A stretch of 64,000 nt of DNA from Ichthyophis bannanicus (Eukaryota; Chordata; Amphibia; Gymnophiona; Ichthyophiidae). Below the pieces are notes generated by a model that did not search any database, was not told the origin of the DNA, and worked only from the letters and a program-made list of their open reading frames with translations. The DNA is taken from positions 156,215,532-156,279,531 of the forward strand of contig CM066041.1 in assembly GCA_033557465.1 (NCBI GenBank). Direction: 5' to 3'. Made by a program: the position numbers and the translations under genes. Every line of letters begins with the position of its first letter. Position 1 is the stretch's first letter. Below are positions 17,394-27,259 of the stretch, one piece after another.

Positions 17394-20230
17394 CACAGGT
17401 ACACTAAAAAATTTTTTTTTTAAACTGCCTCTAATGTTTCGATTGATTTTTACATTTTTTGGTGCGCTGAATCCAAATCTGGTAACCAATTTGCTCCATC
17501 ACGTACAGATTTTTTGCTACATTGGGTTAGCAGTTTGAGGTGAACGTTTCAGATTGAGTGCGATCGAGATAAAAGTTTCTTGGATGAATTCTTTATACTA
17601 ATTGTTTAGTAGTTATTCAAATAAGAATAAAGAAAATTGTAACAAGGCAGCACATAAGAATAGAGTAATGTCAACAAAACACACTGTGATGGTAGCAAAA
17701 TTGTCTGCACTTAAAACAGCCACATACATGTGCACAAACATTGAGCATATAAGAGCGAGGTTAGACACAAAGCAAAGCAAAGAAATGTGCAAAAAATGTT
17801 GTACAGGTAAGTATGTAAGAATAGAAAACGCAAACCGCACCATTGCAATACATGAAGACAAACACCCGATGGTGTGAAAATAAAATTCTAATAAATGAGA
17901 TCCGACACTGTGGTAATAACTAGCAAATTTTTATTTCAAAGTTTAGTAAAAACACGATATTTGTCAACACAGTTTAGATTTTAAAGTCATTCTTGGGTCA
18001 ATCAATCTCCTGGTGGGCCCGTTTCTTCTTCCCCCGAATGCTTCTCTTGGTGCGCTGCTTGGCGTATTTTTCATCTGGGGTTTCCCGCAGTAGCAACCAG
18101 CAGAAATCAGCCATCATAATGGTGTTCCATCTTCCTTGGTACCTTCTCTCTGCGTCCTTGATGTCCTGGTGAAACCTTTCACCTTGTTCTTCACTGTACG
18201 CCCCCAGGTTTTCGGGAAAGTAGTTCACATGGGAGTGCAAGAAATGGACTTTCAGGCTCATGTTACAGCCTTGTTCTTTGAAGGCATTGAGCATCCTGGC
18301 AACAATATCCTTATAGTTCTCATCCCACCTGTTCCCCAAGAATTTGAGAACAACACCCTTGAAGGAATCCCAGGCTTCTTTTTCCTTCTCAGACATCGTT
18401 TCAGCGAATGCTCCATCTGAAATGAGTTTCCTTATATCAGGGCCAACAAACACTCCTTCCTTTAGCTTTGCTTCAGAAAGTCGGGGGAACTTTGAGCAAA
18501 GGTACTGAAAGCACTCACTATCTTTTGGAAGGGACTTGATGAATTGCTTAATGAGACCCAACTTAATGTGGAGAGGTGGTAATAGAATTTTATCACGAGG
18601 TACCAAGCTCTCATGAAGAACATTTTTCTCACCGGGTCTCAAATACTCCCGAATTGGCCAGTCTTTTTTCCCCCAGTGTAGGTCGCAGGCCCGGCTATCC
18701 CACAAGCAAAGGAAGCAGGGATATTTGGTGAAACCGGATTGCTGCCCTAATAGCATGGATAGAATTTTAAAGTCTCCACAAATCATCCACTTATGCTCAT
18801 CATAACGAATCTTCTGAAGAATCAGGGCCAAATTCTCGTATTTTTCTTGGAGAATAACAGAGTGAGCAATAGGAACTGAAGCGAATGTGTTGCCATTATG
18901 AAGAAGAACACCTTTTATGCTGTCTTTTGACGAATCAATGAACAGCCGCCATTCAGCAGGATCATACTTGAGTTTAAACTTTTCCATCACTCCGTATATA
19001 TCGTTGCAAAATACCAAATCTTCCTCTTTGCTGAAATACTTCAAAAATTGTGTCTCGCGGTTGCGGTACCAATAAAAAGTTGTTCCTGGTGACAATAGAT
19101 TTTTCTGTTTAAGCCGAGAACCTAGCAGTTGGGCAGCATCCTTTGGGAGTCCTAAATCCCGGACTAAATCATTCAATTCAGCTTGAGAGAAAAGTTCAGG
19201 TTTCGGATCTGGTTCAGTTTCAAACTCGGAAGTACTGGACTCATCGGGAAAAGCCATCTGATGAGTCTCATCATGATCAGAACCGTCCACACAAATATGA
19301 TCCAAAGATTTTGGTGGTTCAGGCACAGGTACTTCGTTGCTATGAGGCATAGGCCTAATTGCTGAGGGAAGGTTGGGGTAACTTATTACGTTCTTATTTT
19401 TTAAGTTGTATCCCTTCACAATGCAAGAGCAAAAATAGCAGTCACTGCTGTGGTCTCTTTGTTCACGCCACATCATAGGTATTCCGAAACGAAATGCTTG
19501 TTTTTTACCTTTCATCCATAAGCATAGATCTTCCTCACATGTCTTGCACACTTTGTGAGGAGCCCACGGTTTGTCTTGATCGCCTAACTTCAAACCGAAA
19601 TAGGCGAAATATACTTTTTTAATAAATGCAGAAATGTTCCTCTGCCGCTTTTTCACGGTATATTCCCCACAAATAAAACAAAAACTGTCCGGAGAGTTGA
19701 CGCAACCTCTGGCTCTGTGAGCCATCACAGATACACAGCACTGCAAACTACAACTGTAGTGAACCACTTCGGAATAAAGCTGGATTACGACTGAGCAAAC
19801 AAAAGGTAATAATGAACTTGCAAGAAACTGAAATTTGACAGGAACGTTCATGTCGCAACCACCGTGTTTGAGCGGAGCGAACGAGGCGAGGCGAACAGGA
19901 AAGAACATGCGCCAGCGCGAGTACTGGATTTAGCCCCCTGCCTCCCAATTGTCCTGTTAATGTATAAAATGAATACAAAACACTCTAAAATATCATGAGG
20001 GAGTGTTTCTAGTTAGTTAACCATTACAACCTCTATTTTGGGCCAAGAAAATAAACTGCAGTCGGCTAAAAAGAAATTATATGAACATTCCTTATATGGG
20101 TAAGAAATCTAATTTTGCAAGAAAACGTGACGTAATGGAACATTTTGGCTATTTTTCCTGGATTCAGCACCCCAAAATCTATAGGAATCAGTTGCAAAAC
20201 TGGAGGCAGTTTTTTGGTAGTGTACCTGTG
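17394..20230 (-). mobile_element. 2.84 kb CMC/Chapaev-like DNA transposon
   Basis: Both ends begin CACAGGTACACTA and remain similar for about 110 bp as imperfect inverted repeats (CTGCCTC, GGTGC-CTGAATCCA and a CATCACGT-like word are shared). The 3-bp target duplication TAA lies at 17391-17393 and 20231-20233; joining the flanks recovers the LINE sequence. CAC termini plus a 3-bp TWA duplication fit the Chapaev3 group of the CMC superfamily. It encodes one long transposase on the minus strand. A second, truncated copy occurs at 59362-60494 next to a TTA trinucleotide. Confidence 0.88.
17998..19908 (-). CDS. Chapaev-like (CMC) transposase, apparently open
   Basis: The open frame has 636 codons; the likely start is the internal Met at residue 62 (19725, MAHRARG), giving about 575 residues, because the first 61 lie in TIR-proximal sequence. 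An N-terminal cysteine-rich region has CFIC (77-80), CKTC (121-124) and CYFC (157-160), presumably zinc-binding for DNA recognition. A DDE-type core can be proposed: FIDSSK (Asp325), CGDFK (Asp379), a PCFLC pair (398-401) as in RAG/CMC insertions, and EEQGERFH (Glu577). The protein ends in a basic segment KRSIRGKKKRAH, nuclear-localisation-like. No stop or frameshift interrupts it. Superfamily assignment rests on termini, target duplication and motif layout recalled for the family. It could still be transposition-competent; the 5' UTR and expression are unknown. Confidence 0.85.
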   Translation of the reverse strand: MFFPVRLASFAPLKHGGCDMNVPVKFQFLASSLLPFVCSVVIQLYSEVVHYSCSLQCCVSVMAHRARGCVNSPDSFCFICGEYTVKKRQRNISAFIKKVYFAYFGLKLGDQDKPWAPHKVCKTCEEDLCLWMKGKKQAFRFGIPMMWREQRDHSSDCYFCSCIVKGYNLKNKNVISYPNLPSAIRPMPHSNEVPVPEPPKSLDHICVDGSDHDETHQMAFPDESSTSEFETEPDPKPELFSQAELNDLVRDLGLPKDAAQLLGSRLKQKNLLSPGTTFYWYRNRETQFLKYFSKEEDLVFCNDIYGVMEKFKLKYDPAEWRLFIDSSKDSIKGVLLHNGNTFASVPIAHSVILQEKYENLALILQKIRYDEHKWMICGDFKILSMLLGQQSGFTKYPCFLCLWDSRACDLHWGKKDWPIREYLRPGEKNVLHESLVPRDKILLPPLHIKLGLIKQFIKSLPKDSECFQYLCSKFPRLSEAKLKEGVFVGPDIRKLISDGAFAETMSEKEKEAWDSFKGVVLKFLGNRWDENYKDIVARMLNAFKEQGCNMSLKVHFLHSHVNYFPENLGAYSEEQGERFHQDIKDAERRYQGRWNTIMMADFCWLLLRETPDEKYAKQRTKRSIRGKKKRAHQEID

Positions 20231-20233
20231 TAA

Positions 20234-20903
20234 TCTTTAAATAGCTAAACAGGTAAAAAATGCAATGGCAAAAGCTAGAAGGATGCTTGGTTGCATAGGG
20301 AGAGGAATAGCCAGCAGAAGAAAGGAGGTGATAGTGCCTCTGTATAAGTCTTTGGTGTGACCTCATCTGGAGTATTGTGTGCAATTCTGTAGACCACACC
20401 TTCAAAAGGATATAGACAGGCTGGAGTCGGCACAGAGGGTGGCTACTAAAATAGTTAGAGGTATTCATTATAAAGCATATGAGGACAGACTTAAAGATCT
20501 TAATATGTACACCTTAGAGGAAAGGTGGGATAGAGGTGATATGATTGAGATGTTTAAATACCTCCGTGGCATAAATGCACAGGAGGAGAGTCTCTTTCGA
20601 TTGAAACAAGCTCTGTTACGAGGAAACATGGGATGAGGGTGAAGGGGGATAGATTTAGGAGTGATATGCGGAAATATTTCTTTATGGAAAAAGTGGTGGA
20701 TCCGTGGAATAGTCTCCCAGTGTAGATGGTAGAGATGAGGACAGTATCTGAATTCAAAGAAGCATGGGACAAACACAGAGGATCTGTAAATGAAAAAAGG
20801 GGGCTGTTGTAGTGGTTGATATGGAAGGACAGACTAGATAGGCCATGTGGTCTTTTTTCTGTCGTCATGTTTCTATGTGTTTGTTTTTATGTTTCTATGT
20901 TTC
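20234..20903 (+). pseudogene. CR1-like LINE ORF2 C-terminus and 3' tail
   Basis: This is the last piece of the composite LINE, resuming after the transposon: [66 protein letters not shown] premature stop falls in VRPHLEY (TGA at 20358) and a frameshift near 20620. The 3' tail carries AGATAGGCCATGTGGTC and ends in ATGTTTCT-type octamers at about 20867-20903. Confidence 0.88.
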
Positions 20904-20906
20904 TAT

Positions 20907-22158
20907 TTAAACATCTCTCATATTGCCCCTTTCTCGCCATTCTTCCAAAGTATACACATTGAGATCTTTAAGTCTGACCCCATAAGCCTTACAACAAAGC
21001 TCCCTGACCATTTTGGTAGCCACCCTTTGCACTGATTCCATCCTGTTTATGTTCACTTTAAGGTGTGGTCTCCAGAACTGCACATAATATTCCAAATGAG
21101 ATCTCACCAAAGACTTATACAGAGGCACTATAACCACCTTCTTTCTGCTGGCCATTCTTCTCCCTATGCACCCAAGTATCCTTCTGGCTTTCACCTTTGC
21201 CTTTTCTACCTGTATATCCAACGTAAGATCATCAGAAACAATCACATCCAGGCCCCACTCTTCTTTCATGGACAGAAGTACCTCACCCCCTAAACTTTAC
21301 TGCTCCCTTGAAATTTTGCAGCCCAAATACATGACCCTGCATTTTTTTAGCATTAAATCTTATTTGCCAAATTCTCGACCATTCTTCAGATTTTGCTGGA
21401 TCTCCCATCATATTATCTACTCCTTCCTGGGTGTCTAGTCTTTTGCAGGTTTTGGTATCATCTGCAAAGAGGCAAACTTTACCTGACAACTCGTCTGCAA
21501 TATCATTAACAAAGATGATAAAAACTATCAGACTAAGGACAGATCGCTGTGGCACACCACTGCTAACATCCTTCTCCTCAGAGAGAGCTCCGTTTACCTG
21601 TACTCTTTGCTGCCTCTCACTCAACCAATTTCTAACTTTAGGGGGTCCATCGCTAAAGCGCTCAATTTATTTATAAGTTGCCCGTGTGGAACAGTGTCAA
21701 AGCCTTTGCTGAAATCTAAATACACCACATTGAGAGCTCTCCCTCAGTCCAACTTTCTGGTTGCCAGTCAAAGAAATTAATTAGATTAGTCTGACAAGAC
21801 TTTCCTCTACTAAAACGATGCTGCATCTGATCCTGCAATCCATTGGACTCCAGAACCCTCACTATCCTCTGTTTTAGCAGCATTTCCATTAATTTAGTCA
21901 TCACAGAGGTTAGATTAACTGGCCTGTAGTTCCCAACCTCATCCTTACTTCCATTTTTCTCGTCCTCTGGGACAACTCCTGACTCTAAAGAAGCATTGAA
22001 AAGGTCAGACAGTGGAGCCGCTAGAATTTCCCTAAGTCTCTTCAATACTTTCTGATGTATCCTATCGGGCCCCATCGCTTTGTCTATTTTTAGTTTAGTT
22101 AACTCCTGATGAACACAGTCTTCTGAAAGTTGTTCAAAAACCTCTTCACTTCTGTTCC
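20907..22158 (-). pseudogene. Antisense CR1-like LINE reverse transcriptase, broken
   Basis: On the minus strand the order is KLKIDKAMGPDRIH, NYRPVNLTSV, RGKSCQTNLINFFD, SSGVPQRSVL, CLFADDTKTC, then GLDVIVSDDLTL and EYYVQFWRPHLK. Frameshifts separate these blocks, and its 3' tail is missing: it abuts the octamers of the plus-strand LINE. Its 5' side is cut by the mariner at 22161; the matching endonuclease part lies at 25516-26520, so both belong to one antisense LINE. Confidence 0.87.
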
Positions 22159-22248
22159 TACGAGGTGTGATCAAAACATATTGAGACTTGTTGAGTAGCT
22201 ACATAATACATCGCACCATTAAGCATGCAATGACCTAGTTATTTGCTC

Positions 22249-22403
22249 CACAACAGAAGCACATATCACGTGGGATGCAGAAACCTGTCTGAAACGTGAT
22301 ATCGTGGAAAGACAGAGTCTTTATTGAACCATTGTCAATGGTTCAATAAAGGCTCTGTCTTTCCACAATATCACGTTTCAGACTGGTTTCTAGTTATTTG
22401 CTC
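22249..22403. repeat. 155-bp foldback insertion flanked by 14-bp direct repeats
   Basis: Direct repeats CTAGTTATTTGCTC at 22235-22248 and 22390-22403 bound the insert. Inside, arms 22279-22334 and 22336-22391 are inverted copies around T22335 with few mismatches. It could be a foldback element or a hairpin template-switch product. It carries no recognised transposon termini. Confidence 0.75.
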
Positions 22404-22495
22404 TGCATGTACAGAGTGTAGCGTGGCTGCAGCACACCTGTACTTTTTAAAATCACATGATGTTTGGAATCATGTAAAAGCTGTTCGACAGATTT

Positions 22496-22703
22496 CAATG
22501 CAATGTGTGCCTTTGAGTTGGTCCTGACTCCTGGTGACCCAGAAGCTCCTGGGCTTTCTTGGCAGTGTCATCGGAAGTAGATTGCCAGGCCTTTATTCCA
22601 AGGCAATGGAGGGTTAAGTGGCTTGCCCAAGGCGTGCTAGCGGGAATTGAACCCTGGTTGCTTGGTTACCAAGCCAGTGCTCTAACCACTAACCACCAGA
22701 TTT
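22496..22703 (-). mobile_element. tRNA-headed SINE with RTE-like tail, inserted in mariner
   Basis: Reading the minus strand: tRNA-like head with TTAGTGGTTAGAGC and B box GGTTCAATTCC, then GGGCAAGCCACTTAACCC, then a tail with CACTGCCAAGAAAGCCC and GGAGTCAGGACCAACTC. The tail resembles RTE/BovB LINE 3' ends (GCCAAGAAAACCC...GAGTCGGAATCGACT type). A 7-bp duplication CAGATTT flanks it at 22489-22495 and 22697-22703. The same family is at 44000-44229. Confidence 0.78.
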
Positions 22704-23210
22704 ATGATGAGTGAAAAAATTGAACTGCTAATTTGCATCAAATTATGCCAGAAACTTGGAGATTCATGCAAAGAGACATGACAAATTGCTTCAGCAAGTG
22801 TATGGCGATGAATGCATGAGTTGTGCTTGAGTTTGAGACTGACACAAATGTTTCCAAGAGGGCTGCCAAAGTGTTGACAGTGACAAACTTTCTGGAAGGC
22901 CATCCACGAGCAGGAATGAAGACAAAGTTGAAGCAGTGCATGCCACAATATGCTCAAATTGTCAATTTGACTATCAAGGAGCTTGCTGAGGACAGGGACA
23001 TCAGTTTCAGGTCAATACAGTCCATTCCTACTGTTGATTTGGGGATGAGATGTGTGTCTGCAAAATTCAAGCCAAAACGCCTGTCCCCTGACCAAAAAGA
23101 TCAACTGCATCCAGGGTGGTGTTGGAATGCATTGAAAGTGACTTGGATTTCATCAAAAAGATTATTACTGGTGATGAATCATGGGTTTATGGTTATGACC
23201 CAGAAACTAA

Positions 23211-23338
23211 GGGGCTTGTTTACAAAGCCGCGGAAGCGGTTCGCGATCGTTATCGGAGCCGCAGCCCCATTGATTTCAATGGGGCCGTGGCTGCGATAAC
23301 GATCGCGAACCGCTACCGCGGCTTTGTAAACAAGCCCC
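23211..23338. mobile_element. 128-bp palindromic MITE, PIF/Harbinger-like
   Basis: The element is nearly one perfect hairpin: it starts GGGGCTTGTTTACAAAGCC and ends with the inverted form, arms meeting at CCCATTGATTTCAATGGG. TAA lies on both sides (23208-23210 and 23339-23341), a TWA target duplication as in PIF/Harbinger, for which GGGGC-type termini are also usual. It interrupts the mariner frame right after DPETK. Confidence 0.82.
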
Positions 23339-23621
23339 TAAGACTCAGTCTTCACAATGGAAGACTGCAAACTCTCACAAACTCAAGAAAACCCATCAGG
23401 TGAGGAGCAATGTCAAGGTCATGCTCACAGTTTTCTTTGATTACCAGGGTGTTGTTCATCATGAGTATGCTCCAAAAGGCCAAACCATCAATAAGGAGTA
23501 CTATGTCCAAGTTCTGATTTGTTAGAGATGCAGTTCATCGTAAGAGGCCAGAGTTGCACAGGAATGGTGAATAGTTGCCTCATCACGATAATGTTGGCGC
23601 ATCATATCTTGTCCAGCAGTT

Positions 23622-25141
23622 TTGTTTTGTTTTTCTATTCATTTAGAACAGTTTTAACAATCATATCCAGCAAAATATCTAAATAGAAATAAAAGAAAAA
23701 AACGACATATCCACTATTGACAAAGGAAAAATTGCATTATAAAACTAGACCACAAATACGGATCCAAGTTTCGGATAAACAACAATAACAGGACAATAAT
23801 TAATATCAGGAGCAAAGATAGAATTACATGGCAGCAGATATAGGAAGTTTATGCTACCCTACGTTTTTCCTAACTTGCAAAAACTGTTCCTAGTGTTCAA
23901 AAAAATGAAATTGCTTAGATTGATAATAACACATTTGCCTGGGTACTTTAACTGAAAAGATGCACCCAAAGCAGTGACTCTCTGGCAAAAAGCCAGAGTC
24001 TCTCCACCCTTTCTGGGTATCTCTAGCTAAATCAGGACATATAGATATTTTTGACCCCAAAAACTGTGAAGACATATTGTGGAAATAAAGCCACAGAACA
24101 AAATTACAGTCCGACTCAAAGGCAAAGCCCACCAACAAGGTGGCATGGCCGGTCACCACCTCCAGGGAGTTTTCAAGGAAAGCAGAAAGATCTAAGTTTC
24201 CTGGCTCGATAGAACTTTGAATCCAAAGCAATGCCAGGAGCCAAAGACATAACCACTACATACTGTGTACTCACAATGGGCGGCAGGGCCTCAACAGGCA
24301 TTTTAAGGACATCCACAAAGTACCTACAAACCAGGTCCATCGGAGCCAGCAAAGGTGACCAAGCAAAATTCAGAAAGCTCAAATTGTTCTGTCATAACTG
24401 ATTTTCCATAAACCAGATTTTTTGAGCCTGAATATTACACTCCCTGATATGGGCCCCTCCAAGTGCCTGTAAATCCTCAACCTGGGTTTCCAGCTGGGCC
24501 ATCCGTGTAGAGTGCTGATCCAGATCTGCCTCCACAACCAAATTCTGTCCTTTTAAAGATGAAACCTCTTGACTTAACATTCCCATCATAGGTAGAAGAG
24601 AAAGCTTTCCCATAAGCTATCTAACATTACCAGCACAGGCTTTTCCAGCCCACCAAACCTCGGAGACATTGGCGTGAAGTTCTCCCCCTGCAAGACGGGA
24701 GGAGCATCATCTGGACAGAACTCCAGGGCTCCACTCCCAGCCGCAGATACAACCAACACCTGCTTCAGCTGGGTACCCTCTGTCACACTTGGAGCCCCAG
24801 TCTTCGGGAGCTGGCCAAACCGTTCCTCCTCAGCCGAGCAATTGCTTCCGGGTTGAGGCAGGGATGCCTGCTCAGGGCTGAATTCCACCCCATTGCTCAG
24901 GTTTGCTGTAGAATTGAGTGGGCCCGCTGAAGCCATGTCCGATGCTGCTGAGAGACAAAAACGTGCAATAGACTGCTGTACTAGCCCTGCCAGAGTCGAC
25001 ACAGAGCTAGAGGACTGGCTCGTCTTCTTCCTCCCCCATCAGAGACTCGAGGGGAATGGCACAACAGCAGCAGCCCACAGTAATGCTCCCTTCTCTGTGT
25101 CTTATTCCACCACCATCTTGGATCTCTTCTGTCCAGCAGTT
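23622..25141 (-). mobile_element. ORF1-only retroposon (L1/Tx1-type ORF1), HAL1-like
   Basis: It is flanked by the 12-bp duplication TGTCCAGCAGTT (23610-23621 and 25130-25141) inside mariner. The left end is T-rich, hence a minus-strand A-rich tail. Minus-strand frames give a Ser/Pro-rich N-terminus, a coiled coil (MLSQEVSSLKGQNL..., 24392-24613), then an L1 ORF1-like domain with YFVDVLKMPVEALPPI and ATLLVGFAFESD. Frameshifts separate these. No endonuclease or RT follows before the tail, so it is an ORF1-only element comparable in layout to HAL1. A second example is at 27569-29238. Confidence 0.78.
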
Positions 25142-25340
25142 CTTGGCCAAACCACAAATCGAGCAAGTCTGTCAGCCTCTGTACTCACCTGACCTCGCAC
25201 CCTGTGACTTTTTCTTGTTTCTAAAACTGAAATTACTATTGAAAGGAAAGAGATTTGACAACTTGGAGACCATTAAGCAAAATTCGACACAGCAGCTTCA
25301 CAGCATAACTTTCCTAGCTTCTCTTAGCTTTTCCAGATAT

Positions 25341-25515
25341 TGATGCTAGAAATGCATCCTGTGCAGCTAATGAATCTGGTACCCCCTTCACACCAGCCAC
25401 ATGCAGTAAATCACTCTTTTAGAGCTTCCTGGAAGCCCAGTGATGATATCAGTGCCCTTTCTGCACTTGTGCCTTCTGTGACTGCACTGCTTGCACAGCC
25501 CTTGGTACGGCCCTG
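25341..25515. other. Unassigned 175-bp segment
   Basis: This lies between the last mariner block and the antisense LINE. Nothing coding or repeated within the window is seen. Confidence 0.5.
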
Positions 25516-26520
25516 TTAATGCTTGTCTAACTCTTTCTGTGATCTCTTGTATTTTATGAAGCCCACCTTCTTTTTCTTCACCCTTTCAGCTACTTCTTTT
25601 GAGAACCATAATGGCCTCCTTTTCCTTTTACATTTATTTACTTTCCTAACAAAAAGGTTTTTTACCCTTAAAATATCCCCTTTCAGTTTCGCCCACTGCT
25701 TTTCTACATCCCCAAGCTGCTCCCATCCCAATAACAACTCCTTGAGGTATTGTCCCATCTTGGCAATGTTAGTTTTCCTGACATCTACAGTAGGACCCTC
25801 ACTTTTGAATGGACGTTATCAGCCCTAGTCCTAATTCTGAACCACACCATCTGTTGATCACTGGATACAAGATGATCACCCAGTATAACATCAAAAACAC
25901 TCTCCCCATTGGTAAGCACCAGGTCCAGTATGGCTCCCTCATATGTGGGTTCTGCTACCAGTTGCTGGAATTATTCTCCCTGTAAAGAATCCAGGATCTC
26001 CTTACTTCTAGATGACACTGTAACAGGGATGTGCCAGTCAACATCCAGCATATTGAAATGGCCTATCAACAGCACTTCTCCTGTCGTAGCAATACCATGG
26101 ATGTCTTCAATTAAATCTTTGTCCAGGTATTCTGCCTCCGAAAGAGGTCTGTATATCACCCCAATACAGCTTGATGTTCCATTCCTTCTACCAGTTTAAC
26201 CCACAATGCCTCCTTCCCTTGTAAGCCCTGTAATTCTGTAGCTGTAATATTTTTTTTACATAAAATGCCACTCCTTCTCTTCTTTCTACCCTGTCCTTCC
26301 TGAATAAAAATATAGCCCGGTATAGTTACATCCCATTCATGGTTCTCTGTGAACCATGTCTCCATAACTGCCAGTAAATCCTAGTCGGCCTCTTCCATTA
26401 AAGCCACAACACCTGGAATCTTATTTCCCATTCTACGGACATTAATGCACGCTGCTTTCCAGATGTTGTCCCTTTTACCCATGTCTACAGATGTATTTAA
26501 TGTTTTACTTACCTGAGAGC
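25516..26520 (-). pseudogene. Antisense CR1-like LINE endonuclease and linker
   Basis: Minus-strand blocks, from 26520 down: ETWFTENHEWDVTIPGY, KEALWVKL, IYRPLSE, TTGEVLLIGHFNMLDVDWH (GDFN decayed to GHFN), SKEILDSLQGE, ILDLVLTNGES, then the linker WEQLGDVEKQW and KRRPLWFSKEVAERVKKKK. Several stops and frameshifts. It is the 5' part of the LINE whose RT lies at 20907-22158 on the other side of mariner, with about 95 codons lost between. Confidence 0.87.
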
Positions 26521-27259
26521 TTTCACTTAGTTACCTGAGAAAGAACTGCATATGCTCAGGACTTTACACTTAGTTCTGAGCTCTGGGAGAGCTGTGCTGT
26601 CCCAGAAACATGCAAAAATATCACACCCTTGTGTGCCTGATCAATACAGCTGTTACAGGTGAGAAAATTCTATCTAGGTGTCTATGCAATAAAACTTGAA
26701 GAAAATGAATTTGATTATAGGCTTACATACAGACAAATTAATAAATTTATTAAAAAAGACAGTTAAAGGCAAATTTTAAATAGTACATGGAAATTGGAAT
26801 TGAGATGTTGAGGTTACGACTTACACAATTTTGGCAGTATTTTAGAAAAGGATTGACAAACAGAGAGACTTTTCTAAAACAGTGCTGGAGTGCATGTGTA
26901 TTTACCAATACATGGATCCAGAGGACCCAGTTTACAATGTACATATGGGAAAAATCAATGAAAGATGTGCAGCAACTTGCACGTTGTCACCATCAGGGGG
27001 CGCTCACTAGTTCCAGTTGTACAGTAGACTCCATTCAATTTATGCCAGTAGGATGGCCACTGCCTCAACTGGCTGTTCCAATGCTATAAGTCCAACACAC
27101 CAGTTCAGTTTTGCAATTATTTTTGCTATAGCACACCAATCACTATTTTGCCAATCTTTTACATAGGTTCCCTATGTTTAAAAATGCTGAAGATATTGGT
27201 GTCCCATGCCCCGCATATCCTCCAGCTATAGCTCCCAATAGCACAGTTCAAGAATCCAC
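26521..27259. other. No recognisable gene or repeat
   Basis: The region is AT-rich with only short chance frames, the longest 100 codons at 26787-27089, which has no family likeness. CATCAGGGGGCGCTCACTAG at about 26990 is a GC-rich word of unknown meaning. Confidence 0.5.

Larger units (their letters stand above)
22161..25340 (+). pseudogene. Mariner-family transposon, interrupted and decayed
   Basis: It starts CGAGGTGTGATCAAAACAT next to a TA dinucleotide, as mariner termini do. Transposase pieces in order are a decayed helix-turn-helix region at 22710-22860, GHPRAGMKT, ISFRSIQSI, VDLGMRCVSAKF, then TGDESWVYGYDPETK at about 23169-23210 (catalytic Asp in GDE). After the ORF1-only insertion come YSPDLAPCDFFLF (second Asp block, about 25183-25220) and KGKRFDNLE. 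Four later insertions split it: a foldback at 22249, a SINE at 22496, a MITE at 23211 and an ORF1-only retroposon at 23622. The right terminal repeat was not found. Confidence 0.85.

Noticed and set aside
17998..19725. A domesticated host gene
   Set aside because: Terminal inverted repeats and a target duplication surround the frame and a second copy exists; it is a transposon gene.
17998..19908. Use of the first Met (19908) as start
   Set aside because: Residues 1-61 fall in sequence near the terminal repeat and have no cysteine-rich domain features; the Met at 19725 just precedes the conserved region. Not settled.
26787..27089. A 100-codon plus-strand frame
   Set aside because: No recognisable motif and no neighbouring coding context.
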